A DNA stretch of 62,010 bases, taken from assembly GCA_029884425.1 (NCBI GenBank), contig JAOUHV010000012.1, positions 1 to 62,010 of the forward strand, given 5' to 3'. The notes under the pieces are model-generated. The model was given only the letters and a program-made list of their open reading frames with translations, was not told where the DNA came from and did not search any database. The position numbers and the translations under genes are program-made. Source of the stretch: Gammaproteobacteria bacterium (lineage in GTDB: Bacteria > Pseudomonadota > Gammaproteobacteria > S012-40). Positions 48,250-58,506 of the stretch are shown here, in pieces. Position 1 is the first letter of the stretch. Every line of letters starts with the position of its first letter.

Positions 48250-49001
48250 CAGAATTTATAACCTCGGTGCACCGCCACGATACCACCCGACAGATTGTGA
48301 TAGTCGCAACGCTCGAAACCAACATCCATCATCATCTGTTTCAGTTCGTCCTGACCGGGATGCATGCGAATGGATTCGGCCAGATAACGGTAACTTTCCT
48401 CGTCATCGGCAATCAATTTCCCCATCTTGGGCATCAGCTTGAAGGAATAAAAATCGTACACTTTGTCCAAACCGGGCAGCGTGGGTTTGGAAAATTCCAC
48501 TACCAACACTTTGCCGCCGGGCTTGAGCACACGATACATCGACGCCAGCGCCTGATCTTTGTGAGTAACATTGCGCAAACCAAACGCGATGGTAATGCAG
48601 TCAAAATAATTGTCAGGAAACGGCAGGCACTGCGCATTCGCTTGCACATAACGCACATTGCCAACAATGCCTTTGTCCAGCAAACGATCACGACCGACAA
48701 TCAACATCGAGTCATTGATGTCCGCCACCACCACTTCACCTTCAGCGCCAACCTGCGGTGCCATTTGCGCCGCCAGATCACCCGTGCCTCCGGCCAAATC
48801 AAGAATGCGTTGTCCCGGACGGGCACGCACCATTTCCACAGCGAAACGTTTCCACAAACGATGCACACCAAACGACAGGGCATCGTTCATGATGTCGTAC
48901 TTGTCTGCCACCGAATGGAAAACTTCAGCGACCTTGGCTGCTTTTTCGTTCACGCCAACCGTTTGAAAACCAAAATGGGTAGTTTGATCAGATTTGCTCA
49001 T
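48249..49001 (-). CDS. ubiE: Demethylmenaquinone/ubiquinone C-methyltransferase
   Basis: A 250-residue SAM-dependent methyltransferase for ubiquinone and menaquinone synthesis. SAM motif I is [13 protein letters not shown]. Family marks [19 protein letters not shown] and [16 protein letters not shown] are intact. The ATG at 49001 ([12 protein letters not shown]) is chosen because family members begin close to this point; the extension upstream overlaps the DUF971 gene. It overlaps DUF971 by 4 bp. Confidence 0.97.
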   Translation of the reverse strand: MSKSDQTTHFGFQTVGVNEKAAKVAEVFHSVADKYDIMNDALSFGVHRLWKRFAVEMVRARPGQRILDLAGGTGDLAAQMAPQVGAEGEVVVADINDSMLIVGRDRLLDKGIVGNVRYVQANAQCLPFPDNYFDCITIAFGLRNVTHKDQALASMYRVLKPGGKVLVVEFSKPTLPGLDKVYDFYSFKLMPKMGKLIADDEESYRYLAESIRMHPGQDELKQMMMDVGFERCDYHNLSGGIVAVHRGYKF

Positions 49002-49387
49002 AATTTTTTCCCCTGAGAATCGGCGATCACCGGTTCGCGTGATTTCCCCGCAGCATCCAGCTTTTGCAGATATTCCTGCCAAAGTTCGTCTTGCATTCTG
49101 CCCATGCGATACAGCGTATCCCAGTCGTAAATGCCGCTTTGGTGACCATCACTGAAAAAAGGTTTGATGCCGTAACTGCCGACCGGCTCAATGTGCATAA
49201 TGTTGACTTCTTTTTTTCCAACCTGCAGCGTTTCCTGACCAGGACCATGACCGCGCACTTCTGCCGAGGGCGAAAACACACGTAAAAACTCACAGCTCAG
49301 TTGGAATGTTTCGCCAGTATCAAAACTGACTTCCAGCTTGCGCGATTTTTGATGCAATTTGATTTCTGTAGGTACGTGCTGAGTCAT
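48998..49387 (-). CDS. DUF971 (gamma-butyrobetaine hydroxylase-like N-terminal) protein
   Basis: A 129-residue protein made of one DUF971 domain ([43 protein letters not shown]). The fold is the non-catalytic N-terminal domain of butyrobetaine hydroxylases, seen also next to iron-sulfur carriers such as ApbC/Mrp. In gammaproteobacteria this gene is regularly between hslU and ubiE, as here, but its role is unclear. It overlaps ubiE by 4 bp and follows hslU by 12 bp. Confidence 0.9.
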   Translation of the reverse strand: MTQHVPTEIKLHQKSRKLEVSFDTGETFQLSCEFLRVFSPSAEVRGHGPGQETLQVGKKEVNIMHIEPVGSYGIKPFFSDGHQSGIYDWDTLYRMGRMQDELWQEYLQKLDAAGKSREPVIADSQGKKL

Positions 49388-49399
49388 TGAGTCAATTTC

Positions 49400-50734
49400 C
49401 TACAAAATATAACGACTGAGATCTTCGTTGATCACCAGTTCGCCCAACTGGGCATCCACATAGGCACGATCAACCATAATTGTCTGCTGGCCATGATCGC
49501 CGGCATCAAACGAGACACTTTCCAGCAGGCGTTCAAGCACCGTGTGCAAACGACGAGCACCAATATTTTCAGTGCGTTCATTCACTTCCCACGCCACTTC
49601 AGCCAATCGCTGAATGCCATCCTGAGAAAAAGTTAACTTCACCTGCTCGGTCGACATCAACGCGCTGTATTGCTCGGTTAACGAGTGATTGGGTTCAGTG
49701 AGTATGCGCACAAAATCGCTCACACTCAGTGCTTGCAGCTCAACACGAATCGGTAAACGACCTTGCAATTCGGGAATCAAATCCGACGGTTTGGATAAAT
49801 GAAATGCGCCGGAGGCAATAAACAAAATGTGGTCGGTTTTAATCATGCCGTGTTTGGTGGAAACGGTACATCCCTCGACCAGTGGCAACAAATCGCGCTG
49901 CACACCTTCACGCGACACATCTGCGCCGCTGGTTTCGCCACGCTTGCAGATCTTGTCCATTTCATCCAAAAACACAATACCGTTCTGCTCAACCGAATGC
50001 AGTGCCTGGGTTTTAATATCTTCTTCGTTCACCAGTTTAGAGGCTTCTTCATCTGCCAGCACTTTCTGTGCTTCACCAACAGTCATGCGCCGATTTTTAG
50101 TGCGGCCAGCAGACAAATTCTGGAACATGCTCTGCAGTTGGCTGGTCATGTCTTCCATGCCCGGCGGCGTCATGATTTCCACACCCATCGGTGCTTCGCG
50201 CACTTCGATGGTAATTTCCTTGTCATCCAGCGAACCTTCGCGCAGCATCTTGCGGAAACGCTGACGCGTACCGCTGGCATCCTGTTCTGCCGGACGATCA
50301 TCGTAAACGCTGCGACGTGGCGGTGGTAACAAGGCATCCAGAATGCGTTCTTCGGCAGCTTCTTCCGCGCGCGCTCTGACTTTGACCATCGCCTGTTCGC
50401 GCGTCAGTTTGATCGCCGCATCCATCAAATCTCTGACGATGGATTCAACATCGCGGCCCACATAGCCGACTTCGGTAAACTTGGTGGCTTCCACCTTGAT
50501 AAACGGTGCGTTGGCCAAACGCGCCAAACGACGCGCAATTTCTGTTTTGCCTACGCCGGTCGGACCAATCATCAAAATATTTTTAGGCGTTATTTCGTTG
50601 CGAATGGTTTCTTCCAGTTGCGAACGGCGCCAGCGATTACGCAACGCAATCGCCACCGCACGCTTGGCGGCGCTTTGACCGATGATGTGTTTGTCCAGTT
50701 CCTGAACAATTTCCCGAGGAGTCATTTCAGACAT
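49400..50734 (-). CDS. hslU: ATP-dependent protease ATPase subunit HslU
   Basis: A 444-residue AAA+ unfoldase that feeds substrates to HslV. Walker A is [15 protein letters not shown], the pore loop is GYVGRD, Walker B is FLDEMDKIC, and the I-domain covers ~110-230. The C-terminus EDLSRYIL is the tail that inserts into HslV to activate it. hslV is 6 bp upstream. Confidence 0.98.
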   Translation of the reverse strand: MSEMTPREIVQELDKHIIGQSAAKRAVAIALRNRWRRSQLEETIRNEITPKNILMIGPTGVGKTEIARRLARLANAPFIKVEATKFTEVGYVGRDVESIVRDLMDAAIKLTREQAMVKVRARAEEAAEERILDALLPPPRRSVYDDRPAEQDASGTRQRFRKMLREGSLDDKEITIEVREAPMGVEIMTPPGMEDMTSQLQSMFQNLSAGRTKNRRMTVGEAQKVLADEEASKLVNEEDIKTQALHSVEQNGIVFLDEMDKICKRGETSGADVSREGVQRDLLPLVEGCTVSTKHGMIKTDHILFIASGAFHLSKPSDLIPELQGRLPIRVELQALSVSDFVRILTEPNHSLTEQYSALMSTEQVKLTFSQDGIQRLAEVAWEVNERTENIGARRLHTVLERLLESVSFDAGDHGQQTIMVDRAYVDAQLGELVINEDLSRYIL

Positions 50735-50740
50735 GTACGA

Positions 50741-51298
50741 CTAATCCTGCAACAGTTCGCTTGCCAACTCTTCAATGCGCAGATTGTGGTTGGTGTAGAT
50801 ACAAATATCGCCCGCAATATGCAGCGAGCGTTCGACAATTTCTCGAGCACTCAGGTCAGTGCTGTCCAACAAGGCGCGCGCCGCTGCCTGCGCAAACGCG
50901 CCGCCGGAACCAATCGCAATCAAACCATCGTTTTCCGGCTCAATCACATCGCCATTACCGGTAATGATCAGCGAGTGGGTTTTATCCGCCACCGCCATCA
51001 AGGCTTCCAGGCGACGCAGCACTCGATCGGTACGCCAGTCTTTGGCCATTTCCACCGCTGCGCGCAACAGATTGCCGGAATATTTTTCCAGCTTGCCTTC
51101 AAAGCGTTCAAACAAAGTAAACGCATCGGCAGTGCCGCCGGCAAATCCGGCCAGTACGCGATCCTGATACAAACGACGGACCTTGCGCGCATTGCCCTTC
51201 ATGACGGTATTACCCAGGGTGACCTGGCCATCGCCACCAATCACCACCTGATTGCCACGGCGCACTGACAGGATGGTTGTCCCTCTAAACTGCTCCAC
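50741..51298 (-). CDS. hslV: ATP-dependent protease peptidase subunit HslV
   Basis: A 185-residue threonine peptidase. The GTG at 51298 is chosen because a full AGGAGG lies 10 bases upstream and the product begins (M)[14 protein letters not shown]; an ATG 10 codons earlier has no ribosome site. The active-site Thr follows a short propeptide (residues 1-6), so the enzyme must be processed, as in Burkholderia-type Hsl[20 protein letters not shown] and [16 protein letters not shown] are conserved. First gene of the hslVU-DUF971-ubiE-RDD-ubiJ-ubiB-cls operon. Confidence 0.96.
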   Translation of the reverse strand: MEQFRGTTILSVRRGNQVVIGGDGQVTLGNTVMKGNARKVRRLYQDRVLAGFAGGTADAFTLFERFEGKLEKYSGNLLRAAVEMAKDWRTDRVLRRLEALMAVADKTHSLIITGNGDVIEPENDGLIAIGSGGAFAQAAARALLDSTDLSAREIVERSLHIAGDICIYTNHNLRIEELASELLQD

Positions 51299-51504
51299 GT
51301 CGGTTGTCCTCCTGCGATAAAACGCCAAATTTTACACCATCTCGGCCCCGGCCACAGCCTCCGGATGACATTTCATCAGCTCAATCGGCGTCCGCCTATA
51401 CTGGATCAAAATTGACCGCAATTCCAGAAGGTCGGCAAGGGCTGCGTTCACTACGCGCAGACATTGGCGGATGATTTTCAGCCAACAAGCGGAAACCCAA
51501 CGGA

Positions 51505-52416
51505 CTAGGGCTTGTCTTTGGTCTTGCGGGCGCGGGGGTGGGCCTGATCGTAGACTTGCGCCAGGTGCTGAAAGTCCAGGTGAGTATAGATTTGGGTGGT
51601 GCTCAGATTGGCGTGGCCCAGCAGCTCTTGAACCGCGCGAATATCACCGCTGGATTCCAGCAAATGACTGGCGAACGAGTGTCGCAACCGGTGCGGATAA
51701 AGCCGGCCCGTCACACCCTGCTGCAAACCGCGCTGCCGCAGGCGCTGCTGAATTGAACGCACCGACAGGCGCTGCCCCTGCTGAGAAACAAACACGGCCT
51801 GCTGATCGGGCTCAACCATGCCGGCTCGCACCTTCAACCAGCGCTGCAATGCCTCCACCGCAAAGCGGCCAATGGGCAGTTCGCGCTCCTTGTTCCCTTT
51901 GCCGATCACCCGCAATTGGGCGGCACTCAAGTCCAGCCGATCCAGCGTCAAACCTGCCAACTCGGCAAGGCGCAAGCCGCTGGAATAAAACAACTCCATC
52001 ATCGCCAGATCGCGACAAGCCAAGGGGTCATCTTGCGGGAAATTCAGCAACTGTCCCAGTTCGTCCACGCCCAGTACCGACGGCAGTTTTTTCTCGACCT
52101 TGGGGCCGGTCACGGCCTCGACTGGATTGACTTTGAGCAGGCGTTTGCGCAGTAAAAAATCATAGAATACTCTCAACGTGGACAGCATCCGCTGAATGCT
52201 TTTGGCCGCCAAACCACGGCGATTCAAATACATCACAAACAGCCGCACATGCTGGCTGTGAACATCGGACCAATGGGTTAGATTTTGTTGGTCGGCAAAC
52301 GCCACCATCTCGGCCAAGTCACGGCCATAGGCCTTGCAGGTGTGCGGAGAAAGACGGCGTTCAAACGCGAGATGTTGCTGAAAATCCTGTTGCCACTGCT
52401 GCGCGATGGGCTGCAT
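51505..52416 (-). CDS. xerC: Tyrosine recombinase XerC
   Basis: A 303-residue recombinase that resolves chromosome dimers at dif with XerD. The SAM-like core-binding domain (~1-90) precedes the catalytic domain. Catalytic residues: Arg in SSGLRLAELAGL, Lys in GKGNKERELP, HRLRH, GHANLS (His) and the nucleophile Tyr in TQIYTHLD. It follows the DUF484 gene by 8 bp, as in dapF-DUF484-xerC of many gammaproteobacteria. The 206 bp between it and hslV hold nothing clear beyond the hslV ribosome site. Confidence 0.97.
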   Translation of the reverse strand: MQPIAQQWQQDFQQHLAFERRLSPHTCKAYGRDLAEMVAFADQQNLTHWSDVHSQHVRLFVMYLNRRGLAAKSIQRMLSTLRVFYDFLLRKRLLKVNPVEAVTGPKVEKKLPSVLGVDELGQLLNFPQDDPLACRDLAMMELFYSSGLRLAELAGLTLDRLDLSAAQLRVIGKGNKERELPIGRFAVEALQRWLKVRAGMVEPDQQAVFVSQQGQRLSVRSIQQRLRQRGLQQGVTGRLYPHRLRHSFASHLLESSGDIRAVQELLGHANLSTTQIYTHLDFQHLAQVYDQAHPRARKTKDKP

Positions 52417-52424
52417 GCAGACAA

Positions 52425-53093
52425 TCAGCGATTAAGAAAGCGGTGCAATACCGAACCGCCAATTTCACCGAGATACGCCAAAAATACCGTACTCATGCCG
52501 GCACGAAACCGTTCCCGGTCATGGCTGGCAACAGCGAACATGCCAATGGAATCCTTGTACACCAGCGGTACCACTGCGGCAGAGCCCACCTGCTCAGCCT
52601 CACGACCAAACAAAAATGCCAACTGCGATTGACTGAAGCGACCACACACCGGTTTCTTGCGCGCCAAAATGGAATCAAACAATGCGATGCCATCGGCTTT
52701 AGGCGAAATAAATTCAGCGCGAGTTTCATTGTCCCGCGTTGAAAATACCTTGGCCGCTACAAAATCCGCTGAAAAATCGCGCTTCAGATAATCGGCCAGA
52801 TCACGGAAAAAACTGTCCAGACTGCCGGAACGAATCAGCACCAAACTAAGCTCGTGCAGTTTGCCCATCAACACGTCGTTGTCGCGGGCAATTTCCATCA
52901 GTTCACGAATACGCTGACGCAACTGTCGATTGTCATCGCGAAGTACCGAAATTTGGCGCTCTATCAACGAAACGGCACCACCCGTCTGGTGAGGCACTTT
53001 CAAATCTGCCAGCAACTCCGGATGCTGATTAAAGAATTCCGGATTTTTGCGCAAATATTCGACGATTTCACGCTCATTCAAACGCGTGCTCAT
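52425..53093 (-). CDS. DUF484 family GAF-like protein
   Basis: A 222-residue protein with an N-terminal helical region (REIVEYLRKNPEFFNQHPEL), a coiled coil (~45-75, SLIERQISVLRDDNRQL) and a C-terminal GAF-like fold (DFVAAKVFSTRD, AVVPLVYKDSIGMFAVASHD). This is the standard DUF484 plan; function unknown. The ATG at 53093 is chosen: AAGG lies 7 bases before it, and the upstream ATG at 53126 overlaps the -10 of a probable promoter. It precedes xerC by 8 bp. Confidence 0.92.
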   Translation of the reverse strand: MSTRLNEREIVEYLRKNPEFFNQHPELLADLKVPHQTGGAVSLIERQISVLRDDNRQLRQRIRELMEIARDNDVLMGKLHELSLVLIRSGSLDSFFRDLADYLKRDFSADFVAAKVFSTRDNETRAEFISPKADGIALFDSILARKKPVCGRFSQSQLAFLFGREAEQVGSAAVVPLVYKDSIGMFAVASHDRERFRAGMSTVFLAYLGEIGGSVLHRFLNR

Positions 53094-53121
53094 TTGTCTG
53101 CCTTCGGTGTGGTCTATGGTT

Positions 53122-53149
53122 GTCATAATTGCAACTTTTGGCCCGTCAA
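53122..53149 (-). promoter_or_regulatory. Putative promoter of DUF484-xerC
   Basis: TTGACG (53144-53149), 16 bp, TATGAC (53122-53127) on the minus strand. It would start transcription near 53115, after the ATG at 53126, and so supports the start at 53093. Confidence 0.45.
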
Positions 53150-53220
53150 CGTTGATTCAAAAACAGCGAAACTCCATGTTAGCCAGTTGTTATCAGAAAA
53201 GAAACTTAATTTCTACCGGG

Positions 53221-54054
53221 TTAGGCCAACTCGATCATGCCGCGAAACACTTCCACCGCCGGACCAGTCATCATCACATGGTGGCCTTCGCCCGCCCAGT
53301 GAATGCGTAGACTGCCGCCGGGCAAATCCACCTGTACCGTGTCGTCCAGCAATCCCCAAGTGCGCCCCACCACCATGGCACCACATGCCCCAGTGCCGCA
53401 GGCCAGCGTTTCAGCCGCGCCGCGCTCATACACCCGCAGCGCGATGTGATCGGCACTTTTCACCTGCATGAAACCGACATTGACCCGTCTGGGAAACAGC
53501 GGGTGCGACTCCAATATCGGCCCCAACGTATCCACCGGTGCGCGAGTCACATCGTCGACCATAATCACTGCGTGGGGATTGCCCATGGACACTGCACCAA
53601 AAGTGGTCAATTCGCCATCAATCTCCACGTCGTAACGCGCCTGACGCGCCGCCATGGTCAGCGGCAACACCGCCGGATCAAAGCGCGGAACACCCATGTC
53701 GACCGTGACCTGGCCATCGTCCTGCAGACGCAAAACGATATCGCCACCGGCAGTTTCCACCGGAATTTCGGTTTTACTGGTCAAGCCATGATTGGCGACA
53801 AACCGGGCAAAACAGCGGGCGCCGTTGCCACACTGCTCCACTTCGCTGCCATCGGCGTTGAATATCCGGTAACGGAAGTCCACCGAGGGACGGCTCGCCT
53901 TTTCCACCAGCAACAATTGATCACAGCCCACACCGAAGTGGCGATCGGCAAGAAAACGCACCTGCTCGCTACTGAGATTGATCTGCTGATTAATGGCATC
54001 GATGACAACAAAATCATTGCCCAAGCCATGCATTTTGGAAAATTCGATCTTCAT
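53221..54054 (-). CDS. dapF: Diaminopimelate epimerase
   Basis: Interconverts LL- and meso-diaminopimelate for lysine and peptidoglycan. The 277 residues are of normal length. The two catalytic Cys are in [13 protein letters not shown] and [11 protein letters not shown]. The N-terminal [15 protein letters not shown] is typical, which fixes the start at 54054. It lies upstream of DUF484 and xerC with 127 bp between. Confidence 0.97.
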   Translation of the reverse strand: MKIEFSKMHGLGNDFVVIDAINQQINLSSEQVRFLADRHFGVGCDQLLLVEKASRPSVDFRYRIFNADGSEVEQCGNGARCFARFVANHGLTSKTEIPVETAGGDIVLRLQDDGQVTVDMGVPRFDPAVLPLTMAARQARYDVEIDGELTTFGAVSMGNPHAVIMVDDVTRAPVDTLGPILESHPLFPRRVNVGFMQVKSADHIALRVYERGAAETLACGTGACGAMVVGRTWGLLDDTVQVDLPGGSLRIHWAGEGHHVMMTGPAVEVFRGMIELA

Positions 54055-54166
54055 TGTGCGGTTCCCGGAAAACGGTTGCTCTGTGCCGGCTATTTTAGCA
54101 GGCATCGCCGCGCAGACTTAATTATTTCTAAATCAGCGCATTGCAAACTCCCCTGCATTTCATACA

Positions 54167-54195
54167 TGGAAAGGCCGGCGTAATACCGGTATAAT
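54167..54195 (+). promoter_or_regulatory. Putative promoter of hemN
   Basis: TGGAAA (54167-54172), 17 bp, then a perfect TATAAT (54190-54195), about 40 bases before the hemN start. No TTGAT-N4-ATCAA (FNR/Anr) box was seen, although hemN is often under such control. Confidence 0.5.
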
Positions 54196-54234
54196 TTTTA
54201 GGTCTATTTCACAGAAAATCAGTCAGGAATTATC

Positions 54235-55635
54235 ATGGATCAGTCGGTACGTTTTGACGAAGCCCTTATTCGCCGCTATGACAAATCGGGCCCCCGCTAT
54301 ACCTCTTATCCGACCGCAGTGCAGTTCCATGAGGGGTTTGCCGAGGCCGAATACCGGGCTTGGGCAGCCCGATCCAACGAACGCAGTCGTCAGCAAACCA
54401 AGCCCACGCCGCTATCGTTGTATTTCCATATTCCGTTCTGTGACACCGTTTGCTTCTATTGTGGCTGCAACAAGATCGCCACCAAGGACCGCTCCAAGGC
54501 CGCGCCCTACCTGGAGCGCGTCTACAAGGAAATCGCCATGCAGGCCGAATTGTTCGACAAGAACCGTGTGGTCGAACAACTGCACTGGGGCGGCGGCACC
54601 CCGACTTTTATCAGCCCGGACGAAATGAAAGAGCTGATGGCAATGACCCGCAAGCACTTCACCCTGGCTGACGATGACACCGGCGAGTTTTCCATCGAAA
54701 TCGACCCACGCGAAGTGACCCAGGATTCGCTACAACTGCTGCGCGATCTGGGCTTTAACCGTCTGAGCCTAGGTGTACAGGACGTAAGTCCGGTTGTGCA
54801 AAAAGCCGTGAATCGCATTCAGCCGCACGAAGTGACCGTGGCTGCCGTCGAAGGCGCGCGCAAGGCCGGCTTCAAGTCCATCAGTATCGACCTGATCTAC
54901 GGCCTGCCGCTGCAGACAGCCGAGAGCTTCAATGCCACGCTGAACTGGGCGATCGAGACCTCACCCGATCGCTTGTCGGTGTTCAACTATGCGCATCTGC
55001 CAGAGATGTTCAAACCACAGCGCCGCATCAACGAAGCCGACCTGCCCTCACCGGCACAGAAACTGGAAATCCTGCATCAGACCATCGACAAGCTGACCGC
55101 TGCCGGTTACGTCTACATCGGCATGGACCACTTTGCCAAGCCCGATGACGAACTGGCTGTAGCCCAACGCAACGGCACGCTGTATCGCAATTTCCAGGGT
55201 TATTCCACCCACGCCGATTGTGACCTGATCGCCATGGGCGTCACTTCCATCGGCATGGTTGGCGACAGCTACAGCCAAAACGCCAAAGACATCGAAACGT
55301 ATTACGCCGATATTGATGCGGGCAAACTGCCGGTATTCCGTGGTGTGGATCTGGATGCTGATGATGTACTGCGTCGCGCAGTCATCACCCAACTGATCTG
55401 CAACTTTGTGCTAAATATGCCGAGCATGGGCGAAAAATTCGGTATTAATTTCGCCGAATATTTTGCCACTGAACTGGCCGAGCTAAAACCGATGCAGGAA
55501 GATGGTTTGATCAGCCTGGATGCCGATAACATCAAAGTGCTGCCGGCTGGCCACCTGCTGATCCGTAACATCTGCATGGTGTTCGACAAATATTTGCGCG
55601 CGAAAAAAGAACAGCGTTTTTCCAAGGTCATTTAA
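54235..55635 (+). CDS. hemN: Oxygen-independent coproporphyrinogen III oxidase
   Basis: A 466-residue radical SAM enzyme that decarboxylates coproporphyrinogen III without oxygen. The [4Fe-4S] motif is CDTVCFYCGCNK (CxxxCxxC plus the HemN-specific fourth Cys). The N-terminal YDKSGPRYTSYPTAVQFHEG is the HemN trip-wire region, which separates it from HemW. The SAM-binding GGGTPTF follows. The ribosome site AGGA precedes the ATG. A single-gene transcript with a TATAAT upstream. It suggests facultative or anaerobic haem synthesis. Confidence 0.97.
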   Translation: MDQSVRFDEALIRRYDKSGPRYTSYPTAVQFHEGFAEAEYRAWAARSNERSRQQTKPTPLSLYFHIPFCDTVCFYCGCNKIATKDRSKAAPYLERVYKEIAMQAELFDKNRVVEQLHWGGGTPTFISPDEMKELMAMTRKHFTLADDDTGEFSIEIDPREVTQDSLQLLRDLGFNRLSLGVQDVSPVVQKAVNRIQPHEVTVAAVEGARKAGFKSISIDLIYGLPLQTAESFNATLNWAIETSPDRLSVFNYAHLPEMFKPQRRINEADLPSPAQKLEILHQTIDKLTAAGYVYIGMDHFAKPDDELAVAQRNGTLYRNFQGYSTHADCDLIAMGVTSIGMVGDSYSQNAKDIETYYADIDAGKLPVFRGVDLDADDVLRRAVITQLICNFVLNMPSMGEKFGINFAEYFATELAELKPMQEDGLISLDADNIKVLPAGHLLIRNICMVFDKYLRAKKEQRFSKVI

Positions 55636-55646
55636 AACGGGGCAGG

Positions 55647-55676
55647 GTCGTCACGCTTACGCATGGGTGTGACGAC
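55647..55676 (+). terminator. Inverted repeat after hemN
   Basis: GTCGTCAC-N14-GTGACGAC, an 8-bp perfect stem with a long loop, begins 12 bases past the hemN stop. Only TCTT follows, so it is a weak terminator candidate. Confidence 0.35.
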
Positions 55677-55714
55677 TCTTCACCTTCGCCAGACCACCCA
55701 AACCGCAACAATAA

Positions 55715-57361
55715 TTAAAACGAAACGATGTGTTTGTCTTCGTAGAGGCGATAACCAACGCCTTTGGTGTCTTCGCTGATAGTTTTATCTGCGTTGCCTA
55801 TTTTGATGACGGTCCCGGCAAAAGTATTACGCCCCACCAATACCTGACCTTTTTTGACGCGTTCGATCTGCATCATTAATTTTTCTTTTTTGGCTTCCAG
55901 TTCGGCAATTTGCCCTTCCAGGTTGCGCTTGTCCTGAATCAATTGCATGGCTTTTTGCTTGTTCACATTTTTGGGATCACGCCGGAAACTCAGCAATGTT
56001 CTTTTAACCTGGAACAATTTGTTGTCCTGCACCGCAATCTCATCGTCCAGCTTTTTAATTTCACCACCAATCCCTTTGGGGTAACTGATTTCAAAGACAG
56101 TTTTGACACCACTTTGACCGCCAGCCTGCAATACTTTGATGAAAACCCCGGAATGAGCCAGTCCTCCAACAACCTGGCCGCGACGCGCATTTTTGGTACC
56201 GACCACAACTTCGTTCAGCGCGTGCAACTCACAACTCATTGCCAGTTCTTCGACATAAATGCAGTCACCGGCCTCAACATACACATATTCGCCAACCTTG
56301 AACGACACCGCTGCCCCCGCCTTGATGGTCGCAGCAGTACTCAGCAGTTCTCCCTTGGGATCGCGCACATCACCACCACCGATAATGGAACCATCGACCA
56401 ACACATCGCCGCCAGCAAGCAGGATCGCAGCCTCCACCACACCTCGAATAATAATGTCCCCCGTGGCCTCAATTTTCATGCCGCGGGAAACTTCGCCTTC
56501 CACCTCGACGCTACCGTCAAACTTCACATTCCCCGTAGATAAATCCACTTTTTTTAAACGCAGCACATTTTCTATGGTTACGCCATTACCCTTGATCACC
56601 GGCTGCCCGGTCGTTGTCGAAATCAACAGGTCAGGATCGCCCTGAGAAACCTCAACCCCTTCCAGTCCACCGGAAAAATTCGCATCTTTCACTTGTTTGG
56701 GATTAATGGTCTGCCCATGCACATTGGTACCTGCCGCGCCCTGCCGAGCAGGCTGACGCCGCATCACCGGCACCCCCGGTTGAACGGTGTAAATTTCGCC
56801 CAGATCGCGATAATCCACCATGCCGTCTTCGCGCACTTGTGGAGTCCGATCTTTTATCTCTGGAATCAGCACTTCAAAACGGGCATGGGTTCCCTCTATC
56901 GCTGGCGTACCGCATGCAATCAGCACATCCTTGGCTTGCCCCTTTTGCAATGCATCTTTGATTTCCGGTAATAGCAGCCCAAAAATAATATTCTTTTCCC
57001 GCAGTGCTTTTTCCAGACCGTCCTTGGTCAGGCGCTGGCCTCCGTAGGCCGGCTCCAAATCCATGTAGGCTTCCATTTTGTCGGGAGAAATAGCCAGCGT
57101 CAGCTTGGCATCGCGCCGCTCACCAATGAGCACCGCGCCTGATGGTTCACCGTAGTTGTATTTGTGAATGAGGTCTTCAATGGCGCTCTCAGAAAGGTAC
57201 AAATGATCAAGATGCATGTCCACCAGCGCAGTTTGCACCCACTGACGATTGATCGTAGCAGGATTGCCAGGCGTGCGGAATTTGGCGACCACTTTCATGC
57301 GATCGTCAGTCAACAAAAACCGGACGCCACCCGCGGCATCACTCCCTGGTTCCGCTGCCAT
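55715..57361 (-). CDS. FapA/DUF342 domain protein
   Basis: A 548-residue cytoplasmic protein of the FapA (flagellar assembly protein A, DUF342) family. An N-terminal alpha/beta domain (~1-190) precedes a right-handed parallel beta-helix (~225-420) with repeats such as GNVKFDGSVEVEGEV, GDIIIRGVVEAAILLAGGDVLV and ECELHA-type turns. A C-terminal coiled coil spans ~440-510 (KRNLEGQIAELEAKKEKLMMQIER). In Vibrio FapA affects flagellar placement and glucose signalling, but no flagellar genes are near. The ribosome site is weak (GGAG, 11 bases from the ATG). Confidence 0.88.
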   Translation of the reverse strand: MAAEPGSDAAGGVRFLLTDDRMKVVAKFRTPGNPATINRQWVQTALVDMHLDHLYLSESAIEDLIHKYNYGEPSGAVLIGERRDAKLTLAISPDKMEAYMDLEPAYGGQRLTKDGLEKALREKNIIFGLLLPEIKDALQKGQAKDVLIACGTPAIEGTHARFEVLIPEIKDRTPQVREDGMVDYRDLGEIYTVQPGVPVMRRQPARQGAAGTNVHGQTINPKQVKDANFSGGLEGVEVSQGDPDLLISTTTGQPVIKGNGVTIENVLRLKKVDLSTGNVKFDGSVEVEGEVSRGMKIEATGDIIIRGVVEAAILLAGGDVLVDGSIIGGGDVRDPKGELLSTAATIKAGAAVSFKVGEYVYVEAGDCIYVEELAMSCELHALNEVVVGTKNARRGQVVGGLAHSGVFIKVLQAGGQSGVKTVFEISYPKGIGGEIKKLDDEIAVQDNKLFQVKRTLLSFRRDPKNVNKQKAMQLIQDKRNLEGQIAELEAKKEKLMMQIERVKKGQVLVGRNTFAGTVIKIGNADKTISEDTKGVGYRLYEDKHIVSF

Positions 57362-57519
57362 GCTATACCAAGCTCCGAGCCATCATCTCAACGTTCTGTG
57401 AAATAGCTGTTAGTTACTGTTTATAGGAAAAAAAACCGCCCTGCCCGTGATGTCGGCAAAACTTGTATAGTCTTTAGTCTGCAGGCTTCATTCCGTCACC
57501 CAGCAGCGATTAGCGACAA

Positions 57520-58470
57520 TCAATGCGGGTGATTACGGCTGTGATGATAATCGTCGAGCGAATGCTGCGATAAGGTAAATACAGCCACTTCAGGCTGCAG
57601 AGTGATGTGATCAATGTGGTAGTGATGTTCCAGCAAATGCTGCTGCGCCTTGAGAACGTCTGGCCAGTGACGCAAATCATCCAGTACCACATGAGCAGAC
57701 AAGGCCTGCTGTCCTGAAGCCAGGGTCCAGATGTGCAGGTCGTGCACCGACTTCACCCCGGTGACAGAAGCCATCTCTGCGCCCACCTTCCCCAGGTCGA
57801 TATGGGATGGAACCGCCTCCATCATCACCGCCACGACTTCGCGCAGCAGGCGCAGGGTAGACAACAAAATCAGCACACAAATCAGCACTGACAATACCGG
57901 GTCCATCCACAACCAGCCCCAGAAATAAATGGCCAGCCCCGAAATCAGCGCGGCTACCGAGCCCAACAAATCGCCCAACACATGCAGCATCGCGCCACGG
58001 GTATTGAGGTTCTGCTCGCCACGACTGAGTACCACCGCCACCACAATGTTGACCGCCATACCCAGCAAAGCTACCCAGATAACCGTACTGCCGGCAACGT
58101 CTTGCGGTTGGTGCAAACGATCAATCGCCGCCCAGACGATACTGGCAATTACCGCCAGCATGAATAGCCCATTAAACATCGCCGCCATGGCCTCGGCACG
58201 TACCAGACCGTAGCTGTGACGCAATGACGGTGGTCGCTTGGCCAACCAGGCTGCAAATGCCGCCAACCCCAGCGCCGCTGCATCACTAAGCATATGCCCG
58301 GCGTCACCCAGCAGGGCCAGGGAATTGGCCAACCAGCCGAAGACGGCCTCCACGGCAGCAAATCCCAGGGTAAGCAACAGGGCAATCACCAGCACCGTAC
58401 CACTACCGATATGGTGGTGATGGTGATGATGACCGTCATCGTGATGATGGTGGTGGTGTGAATGACTCAT
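57520..58470 (-). CDS. Cation diffusion facilitator with His-rich N-terminus
   Basis: A 316-residue inner-membrane Zn2+(Cd/Co)/H+ antiporter of the CzcD/ZitB type. The N-terminal ~20 residues are almost all His with a few Asp/Gly/Ser (MSHSHHHHHHDDG...), likely a metal-sensing or binding tail. Six helices follow; the transport site residues are in LLGDAGHMLSDAAALG (HxxxD) and LHVLGDLLGSVAALI (HxxxD). The cytoplasmic C-terminal domain (ferredoxin-like, VKSVHDLHIWTLASGQ) is complete. It lies downstream of ppa, with a hairpin between. Confidence 0.93.
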   Translation of the reverse strand: MSHSHHHHHHDDGHHHHHHHIGSGTVLVIALLLTLGFAAVEAVFGWLANSLALLGDAGHMLSDAAALGLAAFAAWLAKRPPSLRHSYGLVRAEAMAAMFNGLFMLAVIASIVWAAIDRLHQPQDVAGSTVIWVALLGMAVNIVVAVVLSRGEQNLNTRGAMLHVLGDLLGSVAALISGLAIYFWGWLWMDPVLSVLICVLILLSTLRLLREVVAVMMEAVPSHIDLGKVGAEMASVTGVKSVHDLHIWTLASGQQALSAHVVLDDLRHWPDVLKAQQHLLEHHYHIDHITLQPEVAVFTLSQHSLDDYHHSRNHPH

Positions 58471-58475
58471 AAAGA

Positions 58476-58500
58476 CAGGGCCGGGATTTCCCCGGCCCTG
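58476..58500 (-). terminator. Hairpin between ppa and the CDF gene
   Basis: CAGGGCCGGG and CCCGGCCCTG form a perfect 10-bp stem with a 5-nt loop just after the ppa stop. On the minus strand the tail TCTTTATG is only weakly T-rich and overlaps the CDF start region. It may reduce read-through from ppa into the transporter gene. Confidence 0.55.
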
Positions 58501-58506
58501 AAGATA

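Noticed and set aside
53094-53126. Longer start for the DUF484 protein at 53126
   Set aside because: That ATG overlaps the -10 of a probable promoter and lacks a ribosome site, while 53093 has AAGG at good spacing.
58418-58470. ATG/GTG-rich microsatellite-like run as a non-coding repeat
   Set aside because: It encodes the His-rich N-terminus of the cation diffusion facilitator in frame.
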